Assembly: GCF_002215495.1 (NCBI RefSeq)
Contig: NZ_CP021378.1
Coordinates: 1,612,764 to 1,676,763, forward strand
Source: Porphyrobacter sp. CACIAM 03H1
GTDB lineage: Bacteria > Pseudomonadota > Alphaproteobacteria > Sphingomonadales > Sphingomonadaceae
Direction: 5' to 3'
Length of the DNA: 64,000 nt
The notes below the pieces were generated by a model. It was not told the origin of the DNA. It searched no databases and worked only from the letters and a program-made list of their open reading frames with translations. A program made the translations under genes and the position numbers. The first letter of the stretch is position 1; each line of letters opens with the position of its first letter. Of the stretch, positions 17,649 to 25,971 are shown piece by piece.

Positions 17649-20395
17649 GGATCGAGGGCTCCTTGCGCAACCGGAGAGGCAAGGCCTCCAACACCAGCCG
17701 CGCTGCGTTGTAAAGCCTGATCGAGCGTCACGCGCACCACCGGCGTGCCTTTCGGAAAAGCCGAGAGCAGGCGCGAGGGGAAGGCGGGCGAGAGGACGAT
17801 GAAGTGGCCGCTATCTTCCTTCGAGCGGATCAGCCGCCCGAAGGCCTGCGCGAGCCGCGCGCGGATGATGCGGTCGTCATAGGCGCTGCCGCCGCCCGCA
17901 AGGCGGCGCGCCTTGTGGAGGATGTCGGGGCGCGGCCAGGGGACCTGCTCCATCACCACGCATCTGAGGCTGTGCCCCGGCACGTCCACCCCGTCGCGCA
18001 GGGCGTCGGTGCCGAGCAGGCTCGCCCGTGGATCGTCGCGGAAGATATCGACCAGCGTGCCGGTGTCGATCGGATCGACATGCTGGGCATAGACCGGCAG
18101 GCCCGCCCGCGCGAGCCGGTCGGCGATGCGGCCGTGGACCGCGCGCAGCCGCCGGATCGCGGTGAACAGGCCGAGCACGCCGCCCTGTGTGGCCTCGATG
18201 ATCCGGGCATAGGCCCCGGCGAGCGCGGGCAGATCGCCCTTTGCGATGTCCGTGACGATCAGCACCTCGGCGCGGGAGGCGTAATCGAAGGGGCTCTCGG
18301 CAGCCGAGAGCAAGGGGGCGACCTCGACATGGGCCGCACCGGAGCGGGCGATGGCGCTCGCCCACCTGTCGTCGTCTTCGGTCCGGTCGGCGAGGGTGGC
18401 GCTGGTCAGCAGCACCCCGTGTGCGGGTTCGAGCACGACGCGGGCAAAGGGCTTCATCGGGTCGAGCCAGCGGCGGTGGATCGCCACGTCGAACTCGCGC
18501 GCATCGGAGCGGTCGACCGCGAGCCAGTCGACGAATTCGGGATCGGCCGGGCCGCCCAGCCGGTCGAGCAGAGCTTCCCATGCAGCCAGCAATTCGATCC
18601 GCCATGCCAGCGCAAACCGCGCGCCCTCGATCCGCGCACGGCCCTGTGCGTCGAGCCAGTCAGGCGGCTCCGCGAGGATCGCCTCGAGCCTGCCGCCCAG
18701 CCGGATCAGCGGCACGCGGATGCTCGCGAGCGCCTCGGAGGCAGCGCCCGCCGCCTCGATCACCTCGCCCGGAAGACCCGCCGCCTCGGTCTCGATCCCG
18801 TATCCGGCGTCGATCCCGCCGCTCTCGTCGCGGGCATAGGTCGCGGTGCGAACGGCGGCGAGCAGGGCCTCGATGGGTCCGAAAGGACTGTTTTCGGCGA
18901 GGCGCTGGAGCCAGCCATCGGAGGGGAGCAGCTGGCCCGCCTTGCAGGCCGCCGCGATGGCCTCGGACCCGGCCTCGTCATAGCTGGCAAGGTCGGCGAG
19001 CCGGGCCGCGAGGCCTCGCCGCCGTCCGCGCGATTCCTTCTCCGGCCCGATGATCCAGCGCCGCAGTTCGATGGTCTCCTGACCGGAAAGCGTTGCGGCG
19101 AAAGTGGAATCGGCAGCGTCGAAGACATGGTGGCCCTCGTCGAAGATCAGCCGCGTCGGGCGCTGGTTCGGGTCGCGGGCGCGGGCGGCGTTGACCATCA
19201 CCAAAGCGTGGTTGGCGATGACGAGGTCAGCCTGGGCGCTGTCCCGCGCCGCGCGTTCGATGAAGCACTTCCGGTAATGCGGGCAGCCGGCATAGATGCA
19301 CTCGCCGCGTTGGTCGGTGAGCGCCGCTATGCCGCGCTTGCGGAACAAGGTTCCGAGCCAGCCCGGCAGATCGCCGCCGATCATGTCCCCGTCGCGGGTA
19401 TAGGCCCCCCAGCGCGCCACCAGCTGCGCGAGGATCGCGGGCCGCCCCGCAAAGCCGCCTTGCAAGGCATCCTCGAGATTGAGGAGGCACAGGTAGTTCT
19501 CCCGCCCCTTCCTCACCACCACCGGCGGGGTGCCGTCGGCGCGCTTTACCGGCCACGCCCGGCGGCTCTCGGCGCGCAGCTGGCGTTGCAGGTTCTTGGT
19601 GAAGGTCGAGACCCACACCGTGCCCCCGCTCGCGGAAGCCCAGACCGAGGCAGGGGCGAGATAGCCCAGCGTCTTGCCGATCCCCGTCCCCGCCTGCGCC
19701 AGCGCCAGATGCGGCCTGCCGGGAGCGGAGCGCGGGGCGAAGATGCGGGCAACATCGGCGGCATAGGCGCGCTGCCCGTCGCGCTGTTCCGCCCCTTCGC
19801 CAGTGAGGCGGGCAAGCTGCTGCTGGACCGCCTCTGCCGGCATTTCCACTTGCCGGGGGGCGGGGCGCTCGCCCGTCTCCTCCCATTCGGGCAGGCGCGC
19901 GAAGAGCCAGCGTTCGGCCTTCTCGGGCTTGGCGATATGGGGCCGCAGCACCTGCGCCCACGGCCACCGCAGGCGTTCGAGCGATTGCACTGCGCTCCAC
20001 GCGCCCTCGCGCTCGAACCACTCGGGATCGTGGCAGGCGGCGATCAGGGCGCCCGCCGCGCGCTGGAGCATCTCGGGCACGGCAGCGTCGTTCTCGGGCA
20101 CCGGCAGCCCCAGCGCCTCGGCAAGACCGCGCGGAGTCGGGACGCAGAAGCGCGCCGGGTGGATGAAGGCGAAGGCCTCGAGCAGGTCGAGCCCCGAGAG
20201 GTCGGGATAGCCGAGCCGGCTCGCCACCAGCGGCGCGTTGACGAGCAGCACCGGAGTATCGGCGGCAGCCATGATCGCATCGCCCTTGGACACGGCCTCG
20301 GTCGCGCCGCTGCCGGTGCGCAGCCAGTGGCCGCCATGGCTGGCGTGGAGCGCGGGGAGCGGAAGCGGGGCGGGCAGGGTCGCAGGCGGCGTCAC
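17645..20395 (-). CDS. DinG/YoaA-type ATP-dependent DNA helicase with Fe-S domain
   Basis: A 916-residue superfamily 2 (XPD/DinG-like) 5'-3' helicase. It has Walker A in AQAGTGIGKTLGYL, a DEAH-like box DEGHHVFDA, and a four-cysteine insertion (one Cys in NYLCLLN and three in GECIYAGCPHYRKC) that should hold a 4Fe-4S cluster. The C-terminal helicase domain carries LLGTDALRDGVDVPG and a motif VI-like AQAFGRLIRS. It is longer than E. coli DinG (716) because of an N-terminal alphaproteobacterial extension of about 200 residues. The GTG at 20395 is taken as start; a TTG at 20404 is an alternative. The likely role is resolving R-loops or damaged replication structures. Confidence 0.88.
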   Translation of the reverse strand: MTPPATLPAPLPLPALHASHGGHWLRTGSGATEAVSKGDAIMAAADTPVLLVNAPLVASRLGYPDLSGLDLLEAFAFIHPARFCVPTPRGLAEALGLPVPENDAAVPEMLQRAAGALIAACHDPEWFEREGAWSAVQSLERLRWPWAQVLRPHIAKPEKAERWLFARLPEWEETGERPAPRQVEMPAEAVQQQLARLTGEGAEQRDGQRAYAADVARIFAPRSAPGRPHLALAQAGTGIGKTLGYLAPASVWASASGGTVWVSTFTKNLQRQLRAESRRAWPVKRADGTPPVVVRKGRENYLCLLNLEDALQGGFAGRPAILAQLVARWGAYTRDGDMIGGDLPGWLGTLFRKRGIAALTDQRGECIYAGCPHYRKCFIERAARDSAQADLVIANHALVMVNAARARDPNQRPTRLIFDEGHHVFDAADSTFAATLSGQETIELRRWIIGPEKESRGRRRGLAARLADLASYDEAGSEAIAAACKAGQLLPSDGWLQRLAENSPFGPIEALLAAVRTATYARDESGGIDAGYGIETEAAGLPGEVIEAAGAASEALASIRVPLIRLGGRLEAILAEPPDWLDAQGRARIEGARFALAWRIELLAAWEALLDRLGGPADPEFVDWLAVDRSDAREFDVAIHRRWLDPMKPFARVVLEPAHGVLLTSATLADRTEDDDRWASAIARSGAAHVEVAPLLSAAESPFDYASRAEVLIVTDIAKGDLPALAGAYARIIEATQGGVLGLFTAIRRLRAVHGRIADRLARAGLPVYAQHVDPIDTGTLVDIFRDDPRASLLGTDALRDGVDVPGHSLRCVVMEQVPWPRPDILHKARRLAGGGSAYDDRIIRARLAQAFGRLIRSKEDSGHFIVLSPAFPSRLLSAFPKGTPVVRVTLDQALQRSAAGVGGLASPVAQGALDP

Positions 20396-20570
20396 GCCGA
20401 CCAAGATGGGCGAGGGCAGGGGCGATGTAAACGCATCGCGCCGCCGCTGTGCCCGATCCGCTGTCCTACACGCTGGCAGATTGGTAGATCATCGGGTGCT
20501 GCGGACCGGTGGGCGGAAGAAAAGGCCCCGCTTCCCTGTCCGTCCGCAGCACGAAAAGGAGTGCAGTGCA

Positions 20571-20690
20571 ATGAAACACCTGCGAAAATCGCGGTTGTGG
20601 CAAGCGGACACGGTGTCCGCTTTGTCCGCTTGGGGTGCGCCATTCCGCTTGCAAGCCGCCCTTGCATCCCTAATAGCCCCGCCGTCATGA
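20571..20690 (+). CDS. Candidate 39-residue upstream ORF coupled to lysS
   Basis: A short frame with its own ATG and an AGGAG sequence 10 bp upstream (20557-20561) that ends in a TGA overlapping the lysS ATG (ATGA, 20687-20690). The product, starting MKHLRKSRLW, has two Trp and two Lys and no recognised domain. It may be a leader peptide that sets lysS translation by coupling, since lysS itself shows no good ribosome-binding sequence in front. It may equally be a chance frame; no conservation data are available. Confidence 0.35.
   Translation: MKHLRKSRLWQADTVSALSAWGAPFRLQAALASLIAPPS
20603..20621. promoter_or_regulatory. Perfect 9 bp inverted repeat upstream of lysS
   Basis: AGCGGACAC and GTGTCCGCT flank a single G, giving a perfect 19 bp dyad. 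A further copy of the half-site (GTCCGCTT) follows at once as a direct repeat. It lies 66 bp before lysS and inside the small upstream frame. It could be an operator or an RNA hairpin; no protein is known to me for it. Confidence 0.4.
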
Positions 20691-22303
20691 CGATAACCCA
20701 AGATGCCCTCATCGCTGCTGCGCAGAACTCCAAGGCCTGGCCCTTCCAGGAGGCGCAGCGCCTCGCCAAGCGCCTTCCGGAAGGCAAGCCCGGCGGCGTG
20801 CTGTTCGAGACCGGATACGGCCCCTCGGGCCTGCCGCATATCGGCACCTTTCAGGAAGTGCTGCGCACCAGCCTCGTGCGGCGCGCCTACGAGACGCTGA
20901 CCGGGGGCGCGCCGACGCGGCTGGTGGCCTTCTCGGACGATCTCGACGGTTTGAGGAAGGTCCCGGACAACGTCCCCAATCAGGCGATGCTGGCCGAGCA
21001 TCTCGGCAAGCCCTTGTCGCGCATCCCCGATCCCTTCGAAAAGTTCGAAAGCTTCGCCGCGCACAACAATGCGATGCTGCGCGACTTCCTCGACCGGTTC
21101 GGCTTCGAATACGAGTTCGTCAGCTCCTCGGACTGCTACAATTCGGGCCGCTTCGACGATGCGCTGCGCGGCGTGCTGGCGAACTTCCAGGCGATCCTCG
21201 ACATCATGCTCCCGACCCTCGGAGAGGAGCGGCGCAGGACCTATTCCCCCGTCATGCCGATCAGCCCCACCACCGGGGCCGTGCTTCAGGTGCCGGTCGA
21301 GGTGGTCGATGCCGATGCCGGGATCATCCGTTTCACCGACGAGGACGGGAGCGTGGTGGAGCAATCGGCGCTCGGCGGCATGGCCAAGTGCCAGTGGAAG
21401 GTCGACTGGGCGATGCGCTGGGTGGCGCTCGGCGTCGATTACGAGATGTACGGCAAGGACCTGACCGACAGCGGCATCCAGTCGGGCAAGATCGCACGCG
21501 TGCTCGGCGGCAACAAGCCCGAGGGGCTGATCTACGAGCTGTTCCTCGATGCCAAGGGCGAGAAGATCTCGAAGTCCAAGGGCAACGGCCTGTCGATCGA
21601 GCAGTGGCTCGAATACGGCAGCCCGGAGAGCCTCGGCTACTACATCTTCGCCAACCCCAAGAGCGCCAAGCAGCTTCACGCCGGCGTGATCCCCAAGGCG
21701 GTGGACGATTACTGGCAGTTCCGCGCCGCAATCCCCGGGCAGGACGTGGACAAGCGGCTCGGCAACCCCGTGTGGCACCTTTTGCGCGCCAATGCTCATC
21801 ACGAAGGCGCCGACGCGCCGGGACAGGGCGATGCGTTGCCGGTGCCCTTCAGCCTGCTGCTCAACCTCGTGGGCGTTCTGGGCGCAGGGGCGACGCGCGA
21901 GGCGGTGTGGTCCTACCTCGGAAACTATGTCGCGGACGCCGATCCGGCCGCGCACCCCGCGCTCGATGCGCTGGTGGGCCGCGCGCTCGCCTACAACCGC
22001 GACTTCGTGGCCCCGACGCTCGCCAAGCGCGCCCCTGCGGGCGGCGAGGCCGAGGCGCTGAAGGCGCTGGACGCGGCACTCGCGGCGGCCGACCCGGCGA
22101 CGAGCGCGGAGGACCTCCAGACCATCGTCTACGAGATCGGCAAGCAGCCCGAGTTCGGCTTCGAGTCGCTGCGCGACTGGTTCAAGGCGCTCTACGAGAC
22201 GCTGCTGGGAAGCGAGCAGGGCCCCCGGATGGGCAGCTTCATTGCGCTCTACGGCATCGCGCCGACGCGCCAGCTGATCGCCGAGGCACTGGCGAAGGCC
22301 TGA
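20687..22303 (+). CDS. lysS: Class I lysine-tRNA ligase
   Basis: A 538-residue class I (archaeal-type) lysyl-tRNA synthetase that charges tRNA-Lys using ATP. The HIGH-type motif is GPSGLPHIGTF with His51, and the KMSKS-type loop is KISKSKG beginning at residue 293. Class I LysRS replaces the class II enzyme in most alphaproteobacteria. The frame is open far upstream, but that part is antisense to the helicase. The ATG at 20687 matches family N-termini and lies in an ATGA overlap with a small upstream frame. Confidence 0.95.
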   Translation: MTITQDALIAAAQNSKAWPFQEAQRLAKRLPEGKPGGVLFETGYGPSGLPHIGTFQEVLRTSLVRRAYETLTGGAPTRLVAFSDDLDGLRKVPDNVPNQAMLAEHLGKPLSRIPDPFEKFESFAAHNNAMLRDFLDRFGFEYEFVSSSDCYNSGRFDDALRGVLANFQAILDIMLPTLGEERRRTYSPVMPISPTTGAVLQVPVEVVDADAGIIRFTDEDGSVVEQSALGGMAKCQWKVDWAMRWVALGVDYEMYGKDLTDSGIQSGKIARVLGGNKPEGLIYELFLDAKGEKISKSKGNGLSIEQWLEYGSPESLGYYIFANPKSAKQLHAGVIPKAVDDYWQFRAAIPGQDVDKRLGNPVWHLLRANAHHEGADAPGQGDALPVPFSLLLNLVGVLGAGATREAVWSYLGNYVADADPAAHPALDALVGRALAYNRDFVAPTLAKRAPAGGEAEALKALDAALAAADPATSAEDLQTIVYEIGKQPEFGFESLRDWFKALYETLLGSEQGPRMGSFIALYGIAPTRQLIAEALAKA

Positions 22304-22307
22304 TCGC

Positions 22308-22976
22308 TCAGCGCCAGGTGCGGGTGCGATACCACTTGGTGATGACGTGTTTCGCTCCCCGTTCGACCGGACACCCGGCGTGCAGGGTCGCCTCGTTGGG
22401 AAGGCCGTCAGGCAGGGCGTTGTTCCACAAGAGGAGCACGCCCGGCTTGGGCTCGATCTCGAGTCCGAGCAGGGTGAAGACGGTCGCGCCGCCCGCCTCG
22501 ACCGTGTTGAGATAGGCCATCGCCGTCCAGCTGCGCTGCCCGCCGCGTCGCTGCTCCCCGGGCCAGTAGCTCTCGGACGTATAGAACCAGTCGTTGTGCG
22601 GCTTGAACTCCTGGCCGGGCAGGTAGCGCTGGCCCTGCACCGGCTCGCCGATCTCCGGCGGGACTCCGAGCAGCGCGTCGATCCGCGCCGAGATCTCCGC
22701 GACGAAGGGATCGCGCGGGTCGAGATCGCCCGAGTAGGAGGTGCGAAAGCCGCTCGCATAGTCGAGTTCGTGGAGCGAGGAGGGCCGGGCGACCGCGTCG
22801 ATCATCCCCACGAGACGGGCGCATTCCTCATCGGAAAGGAAGCCGCCGACGGCGAAGAGCTCGATCCGCTCGTCCTCGATGCGGTAGATCGCCGGGTCCG
22901 CAGCCAGCCGTGCGCGCACCGCCTCGCCGAGCCGGGCGAGGGCCTGCCGGTCGGGCGCGGGATCGGGCGTGGTCAT
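22308..22976 (-). CDS. 2-oxoglutarate/Fe(II)-dependent oxygenase (prolyl 4-hydroxylase type)
   Basis: A 222-residue double-stranded beta-helix dioxygenase. The iron ligands are His127 and Asp129 in KPHNDWF and His199 in TLHAGCPV; Lys209 in GAKHVITKW should bind 2-oxoglutarate. The pattern RYLPGQEFKPHNDW and GGATVF is typical of prolyl 4-hydroxylase alpha-subunit homologues. The target is unknown; bacterial relatives hydroxylate elongation factor Tu or small molecules. It ends 4 bp after the convergent lysS stop. Confidence 0.9.
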   Translation of the reverse strand: MTTPDPAPDRQALARLGEAVRARLAADPAIYRIEDERIELFAVGGFLSDEECARLVGMIDAVARPSSLHELDYASGFRTSYSGDLDPRDPFVAEISARIDALLGVPPEIGEPVQGQRYLPGQEFKPHNDWFYTSESYWPGEQRRGGQRSWTAMAYLNTVEAGGATVFTLLGLEIEPKPGVLLLWNNALPDGLPNEATLHAGCPVERGAKHVITKWYRTRTWR

Positions 22977-23006
22977 GATCTGGCGGTAGCAAGCGCGCAG
23001 GGCGCG

Positions 23007-23039
23007 AAAAAGCCCCGCCGGACAGGTCCGACGGGGCTT
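23007..23039 (-). terminator. Intrinsic terminator of the RcnB-like gene
   Basis: Arms at 23010-23022 and 23027-23039 pair over 13 bp with a single mismatch around a 4-base loop. On the minus strand the stem begins AAGCCCCGTCGGA and is followed by a run of five T, which is a canonical rho-independent terminator. It lies 31 bp past the stop of the gene at 23070. Confidence 0.85.
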
Positions 23040-23069
23040 CCTGCATCTGGTGGAGACCGACCAGGAGAC

Positions 23070-24365
23070 CTACCAGAAGAAGCCGTGGATCACGTCTACG
23101 ACCTCGCCGGTGTAAATATCGACGAGCAGGACATCGTCATAATACCTAACCCACTGATACGGCCCGTAGGCCGGCGGCAGGCGGTAGGCCCATGGATCGT
23201 TGATGAAGAACCGCGGCTGGAAGAACAGGCTGTCGAGGAAGAAGCCGATGTCCACCCGGCTGTAGCGGTGGCTGCGGAACGGCGCGAAGTAGGGGCCCGG
23301 GCGGAACAGGAACTGGTTGCCGCGCCGGAAATCGAACCAGTCGTAGGACCGGTTGCCGCGCCAGCCGCGGTTCCAGCGCCGGAAGTCGCGGTTGTCCCAG
23401 CCCGGACGGCCATTCCAGCCCCAGCGCCAGTCGTCGCGCCGCCAATTGCGCCGGCTGTCGCGCCAGTCGTCGCGGCGCCCGTCACGCCAGCCGTCTCGCC
23501 GGCCATCGCGCCAGTCGTCACGGCGCCCGTCGCGCCAATCGTCGCGGCGCCCGTCGCGCCACTGGTCGGCTCGGCGCGCATCGCGGGCAATGTCGCGGAC
23601 CTGACCGTCGAAGCCTCCGCCCTGGCCGTCGCGCCAGTTGCCACGGCGTCCGTCGACCCTCTCGGCGCGGTTGTCGCCGCGCTGTTCAATACGGCCCGCG
23701 CGGTTGTCGCCACGCTGTTCGATGCGGTCGGCGCGAAAATCGCCCCGGCGCTCGACCCGGTCGGCGCGGTTCTCGGTCCGCCGGTCCACGCGGTCGGCGG
23801 CGTTGTCGCGGCCGCGCCATTCAAGCCGGTCCGCCCGCACGTCGCCGCGCTGCTCGATCCGGTCCGCGCGCTGTTCGCTGCGCCGGTCGACCCGGTTCGC
23901 GCGCTGTTCGCTGCGCCAGTCGACCCGGTCGGCCCGCTGTTCGCTGCGGCGGTCGACGCGTTCGGCCCGGTCGGGTCCGCGCCGTTCCGCCTGCTGGGCG
24001 GCGCGAGCGCGGGCGATCACGTCGCCGCCAAACCCGCTAGGTGCACCGCGTTCCGCCCGTCCCTCGCCGCGCGGGCGCGGCTGGCGCTGCTCGGCAGCGA
24101 CCCGCTCGAACCGCGGGGCAGGCGTGTCGGCATCGGCACGGGCATAGCTCGGCGGCGGCGCCGCGGGGCGCGCGATTTCGGCGCGCGCCGGTCCGCCCCC
24201 GAACTCGGTGCCGGAGGAGGGCCGCTCGACCCTGATCCCGGGAGGATCAGATTCGTCGGGCTGGAAGGGGACTTCCTGCGCGGCGGCAGCGGTGGCGGGA
24301 AGGACAAGGGCGAGCGCCGCGGCGAGCGCCGCCAGCGATCCGCCCCTCGCAAAGAGGGTGGTCAT
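23070..24365 (-). CDS. Secreted RcnB-domain protein with two tandem-repeat regions
   Basis: A 431-residue exported protein. A signal peptide of about 29 residues ends in AAA before QEV. Residues 133-243 are an Arg/Asp-rich array of about nine or ten 11-residue units such as RADRVERRGDF. Residues 269-308 are five 8-residue units of type WRDGRRDD. The C-terminus (about 343-431), with YRLPPAYGPYQWVRYYDD and VDIYTGEVVDVI, is the RcnB-type domain of small periplasmic nickel/cobalt homeostasis proteins. The repeats make the protein about four times longer than E. coli RcnB. A strong GGAGG stands 9 bp before the ATG at 24365. Strong charge suggests binding to nucleic acid, polysaccharide or metal; this is inference. 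Confidence 0.85.
   Translation of the reverse strand: MTTLFARGGSLAALAAALALVLPATAAAAQEVPFQPDESDPPGIRVERPSSGTEFGGGPARAEIARPAAPPPSYARADADTPAPRFERVAAEQRQPRPRGEGRAERGAPSGFGGDVIARARAAQQAERRGPDRAERVDRRSEQRADRVDWRSEQRANRVDRRSEQRADRIEQRGDVRADRLEWRGRDNAADRVDRRTENRADRVERRGDFRADRIEQRGDNRAGRIEQRGDNRAERVDGRRGNWRDGQGGGFDGQVRDIARDARRADQWRDGRRDDWRDGRRDDWRDGRRDGWRDGRRDDWRDSRRNWRRDDWRWGWNGRPGWDNRDFRRWNRGWRGNRSYDWFDFRRGNQFLFRPGPYFAPFRSHRYSRVDIGFFLDSLFFQPRFFINDPWAYRLPPAYGPYQWVRYYDDVLLVDIYTGEVVDVIHGFFW
23442..23561 (-). repeat. 24 bp coding tandem repeat (WRDGRRDD units)
   Basis: Five consecutive 24 bp units inside the RcnB-like gene, nearly identical in protein and DNA, the last one diverged (WRDSRRNW). Such close copies are prone to slipped-strand length change. 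Confidence 0.85.
23637..23969 (-). repeat. 33 bp coding tandem repeat (RADRVxxRxxx units)
   Basis: About nine to ten units of 33 bp encode 11-residue repeats with consensus RADR-(V/I)-(D/E)-x-R-(S/G)-(E/D)-x. One unit carries a one-residue insertion (RADRLEWRGRDN). The opposite strand is also open across the array, a by-product of codon periodicity. Confidence 0.85.
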
Positions 24366-24542
24366 TGTGTTGCCTCCAGTAACGCCAGCCCACCACAAGC
24401 GGCATGTCGATGGGCCGAGCCTTACGCCCGGCAAGTTGTCGCGGCGATGAACCGAGGCGCCTGTGTTCAGAAAAAAAGCGCGTGAGCTTAACATTTCTCG
24501 CTGCGCTTGACGCGCGCGCGTCCGGTGCCAAACCGTCCTACC

Positions 24543-25130
24543 ATGTCCGAAACGCTCGACGATGTGCTTGCCGATTGCCGCAACCGGCTGATTCGCGCGC
24601 CGCGCGACCGCAAGGCGCCGATGCACACGCCGGTGATCGTGACCGCCGATGTCGATGCCCGGGTGATGGTGCTGCGCGCTTTCGATGCGCAAGGCTGGCG
24701 GCTGCGGCTCCACACCGATTCGCGCGCTCCCAAGGCGCAGGTGATCGCCGCCGACCCGCGGATCGCTGTGCTGTTCTACGACAAGGGCGCCAAGGTGCAG
24801 ATCCGTGCGCGTGGCACCGGCGCAATCCTGCGCGAGGGCGGCGAGGTCGATGCGGCCTGGGCCGCGAGCACCAATTTCGCGCGGCGCTGTTACCTGGGCG
24901 AGGGGCCGGGCACCAGCGCTGACGGGCCGACCTCGGGCCTTCCGCCCGAGTTCGAGGGGGTGGAACCCGAAGATGCCCAGCTCATCCCGGCGCGCGAGAA
25001 CTTCGCCCTGCTGCAGATCACGCTGACTGCGCTCGACTGGCTCTATCTCGCCCACACCGGCCATGTCCGCGCGCAGTTCTCCCGCGCGGCCGAAGACGGA
25101 GCGTGGGAGGGGCGCTGGGTTTCGCCCTAG
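24543..25130 (+). CDS. Pyridoxamine 5'-phosphate oxidase-family flavoprotein
   Basis: A 195-residue split-barrel FMN-binding protein. The N-terminal strand pattern LRLHTDSRAPKAQVIAADPR fits the FMN-phosphate-binding segment of PNPOx-like proteins, and LDWLYLAHTGHVRAQF near the C-terminus matches the Alr4036/PNPOx C-terminal region. It lacks enough of the canonical PdxH substrate residues for a firm PdxH call, so general flavin oxidoreductase is the safe name. The ATG at 24543 is preferred to an in-frame start 36 bp upstream. The 177 bp upstream spacer is shared with the divergent RcnB-like gene and contains TTGACG at about 24507. The stop overlaps the convergent gene by four bases. Confidence 0.82.
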   Translation: MSETLDDVLADCRNRLIRAPRDRKAPMHTPVIVTADVDARVMVLRAFDAQGWRLRLHTDSRAPKAQVIAADPRIAVLFYDKGAKVQIRARGTGAILREGGEVDAAWAASTNFARRCYLGEGPGTSADGPTSGLPPEFEGVEPEDAQLIPARENFALLQITLTALDWLYLAHTGHVRAQFSRAAEDGAWEGRWVSP

Positions 25131-25777
25131 GCGGCCGAGGCTGTCGGACCGGACGGGGCGGGCAGGAGGATGACCTCCTCGATTTCGCTCGCCGGCACGA
25201 CATGGTCGAAACCCTTGGCCAGCGCCGCATCGAGCGCCTGTCGCGCCCGCCGGTCGAGCCCGGTTTCTCCGTCGCCGAACCGTTCGGCCGCGACACCGAA
25301 GCTGGCGGTCAGCCGCGCCTCGCTGCCGAGCTGGGGGAGGCTGAGCTGCGCCAGCGCCCTGCGCAGCCGATCGGCGATGCGGGTCGCGGCACGCTCGTCG
25401 GCACCGCCGATGGTGATGGTGAAGCCCTCGCGACCCGAGAGCACGATGCGGTCGTCGCGGCGCAGGCCCGCGCGCATCACAGCGGCGACATGCTCGCGCA
25501 CCTCGTCGCGCGTGGCGCTGTTCCAGGTACCCGAGCAGGCCGAGAGCTGGTCGATCCGCCCGTGCAGCACCGCCCGCGAGCCGGCGCGCATCGCGTTGCG
25601 GCGGGCGGCAAGGTCGATCGCCTCGGAGAGCACCTCGGGCTTCAACAGGTCGCGCAGCGGATTGCGCCGGGGATCCAGCCGGCGAATGGCGCGCGCCTGC
25701 CCGGCCCAAGCCCCGGCTGCGGCAAAGCCCGCGCACAGCAGCAAGGCCAGCTCCAGCGGCACCTCGATCCCTGTCAT
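25127..25777 (-). CDS. GGDEF-like protein with degenerate active site
   Basis: A 216-residue protein with one N-terminal membrane segment (about residues 7-27) and a GGDEF-type fold. The signature GG(D/E)EF is replaced by SGREGF at residues 114-119, so diguanylate cyclase activity is very unlikely. Flanking features of the fold (RRDDRIVLSGREGFTITIGG, then a helix rich in Ala/Arg and LTASFGVAA) remain. Such degenerate domains often bind c-di-GMP or GTP, or act through protein contacts. No EAL domain is attached. It is convergent with the flavoprotein at 24543. Confidence 0.75.
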   Translation of the reverse strand: MTGIEVPLELALLLCAGFAAAGAWAGQARAIRRLDPRRNPLRDLLKPEVLSEAIDLAARRNAMRAGSRAVLHGRIDQLSACSGTWNSATRDEVREHVAAVMRAGLRRDDRIVLSGREGFTITIGGADERAATRIADRLRRALAQLSLPQLGSEARLTASFGVAAERFGDGETGLDRRARQALDAALAKGFDHVVPASEIEEVILLPAPSGPTASAA

Positions 25778-25971
25778 TGCCCCTGCTGCCCCTTATGCGA
25801 CCTTGTTGGTTGTTAAGGAGAGTGACGTAGGCCTGATTAAGAAGGGGTAAACACTTGCGACAAGCGGTTCGCAGGGTTCAGCAATTTGCCGGAGTTCCTG
25901 CGGGTCTTCACGCTTGCTCAACGCCTCGCTGGTAAAGATGGCATATCGCATCACCGCGCAAGGAGCGCCCC

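Noticed and set aside
12898..17694. A 1598-codon open frame on the minus strand
   Set aside because: It mirrors the ABC ATPase and permease/peptidase genes, which have clear domain motifs on the plus strand. Its translation shows only His/Arg/Asp-rich low-complexity sequence.
17804..20686. A long upstream extension of the lysS frame
   Set aside because: It is antisense to the DinG-type helicase. Class I LysRS proteins begin at the ATG at 20687.
23442..23969. Possible CRISPR array
   Set aside because: The 33 and 24 bp repeats are contiguous with no unique spacers and keep one reading frame; they are protein repeats.
22347..24485. A 712-codon open frame on the plus strand with VAAPV-type repeats
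   Set aside because: It is antisense to the RcnB-like gene. The repeated pattern is the mirror of its 33 and 24 bp coding repeats, and the minus-strand gene has a signal peptide, ribosome-binding site and terminator.
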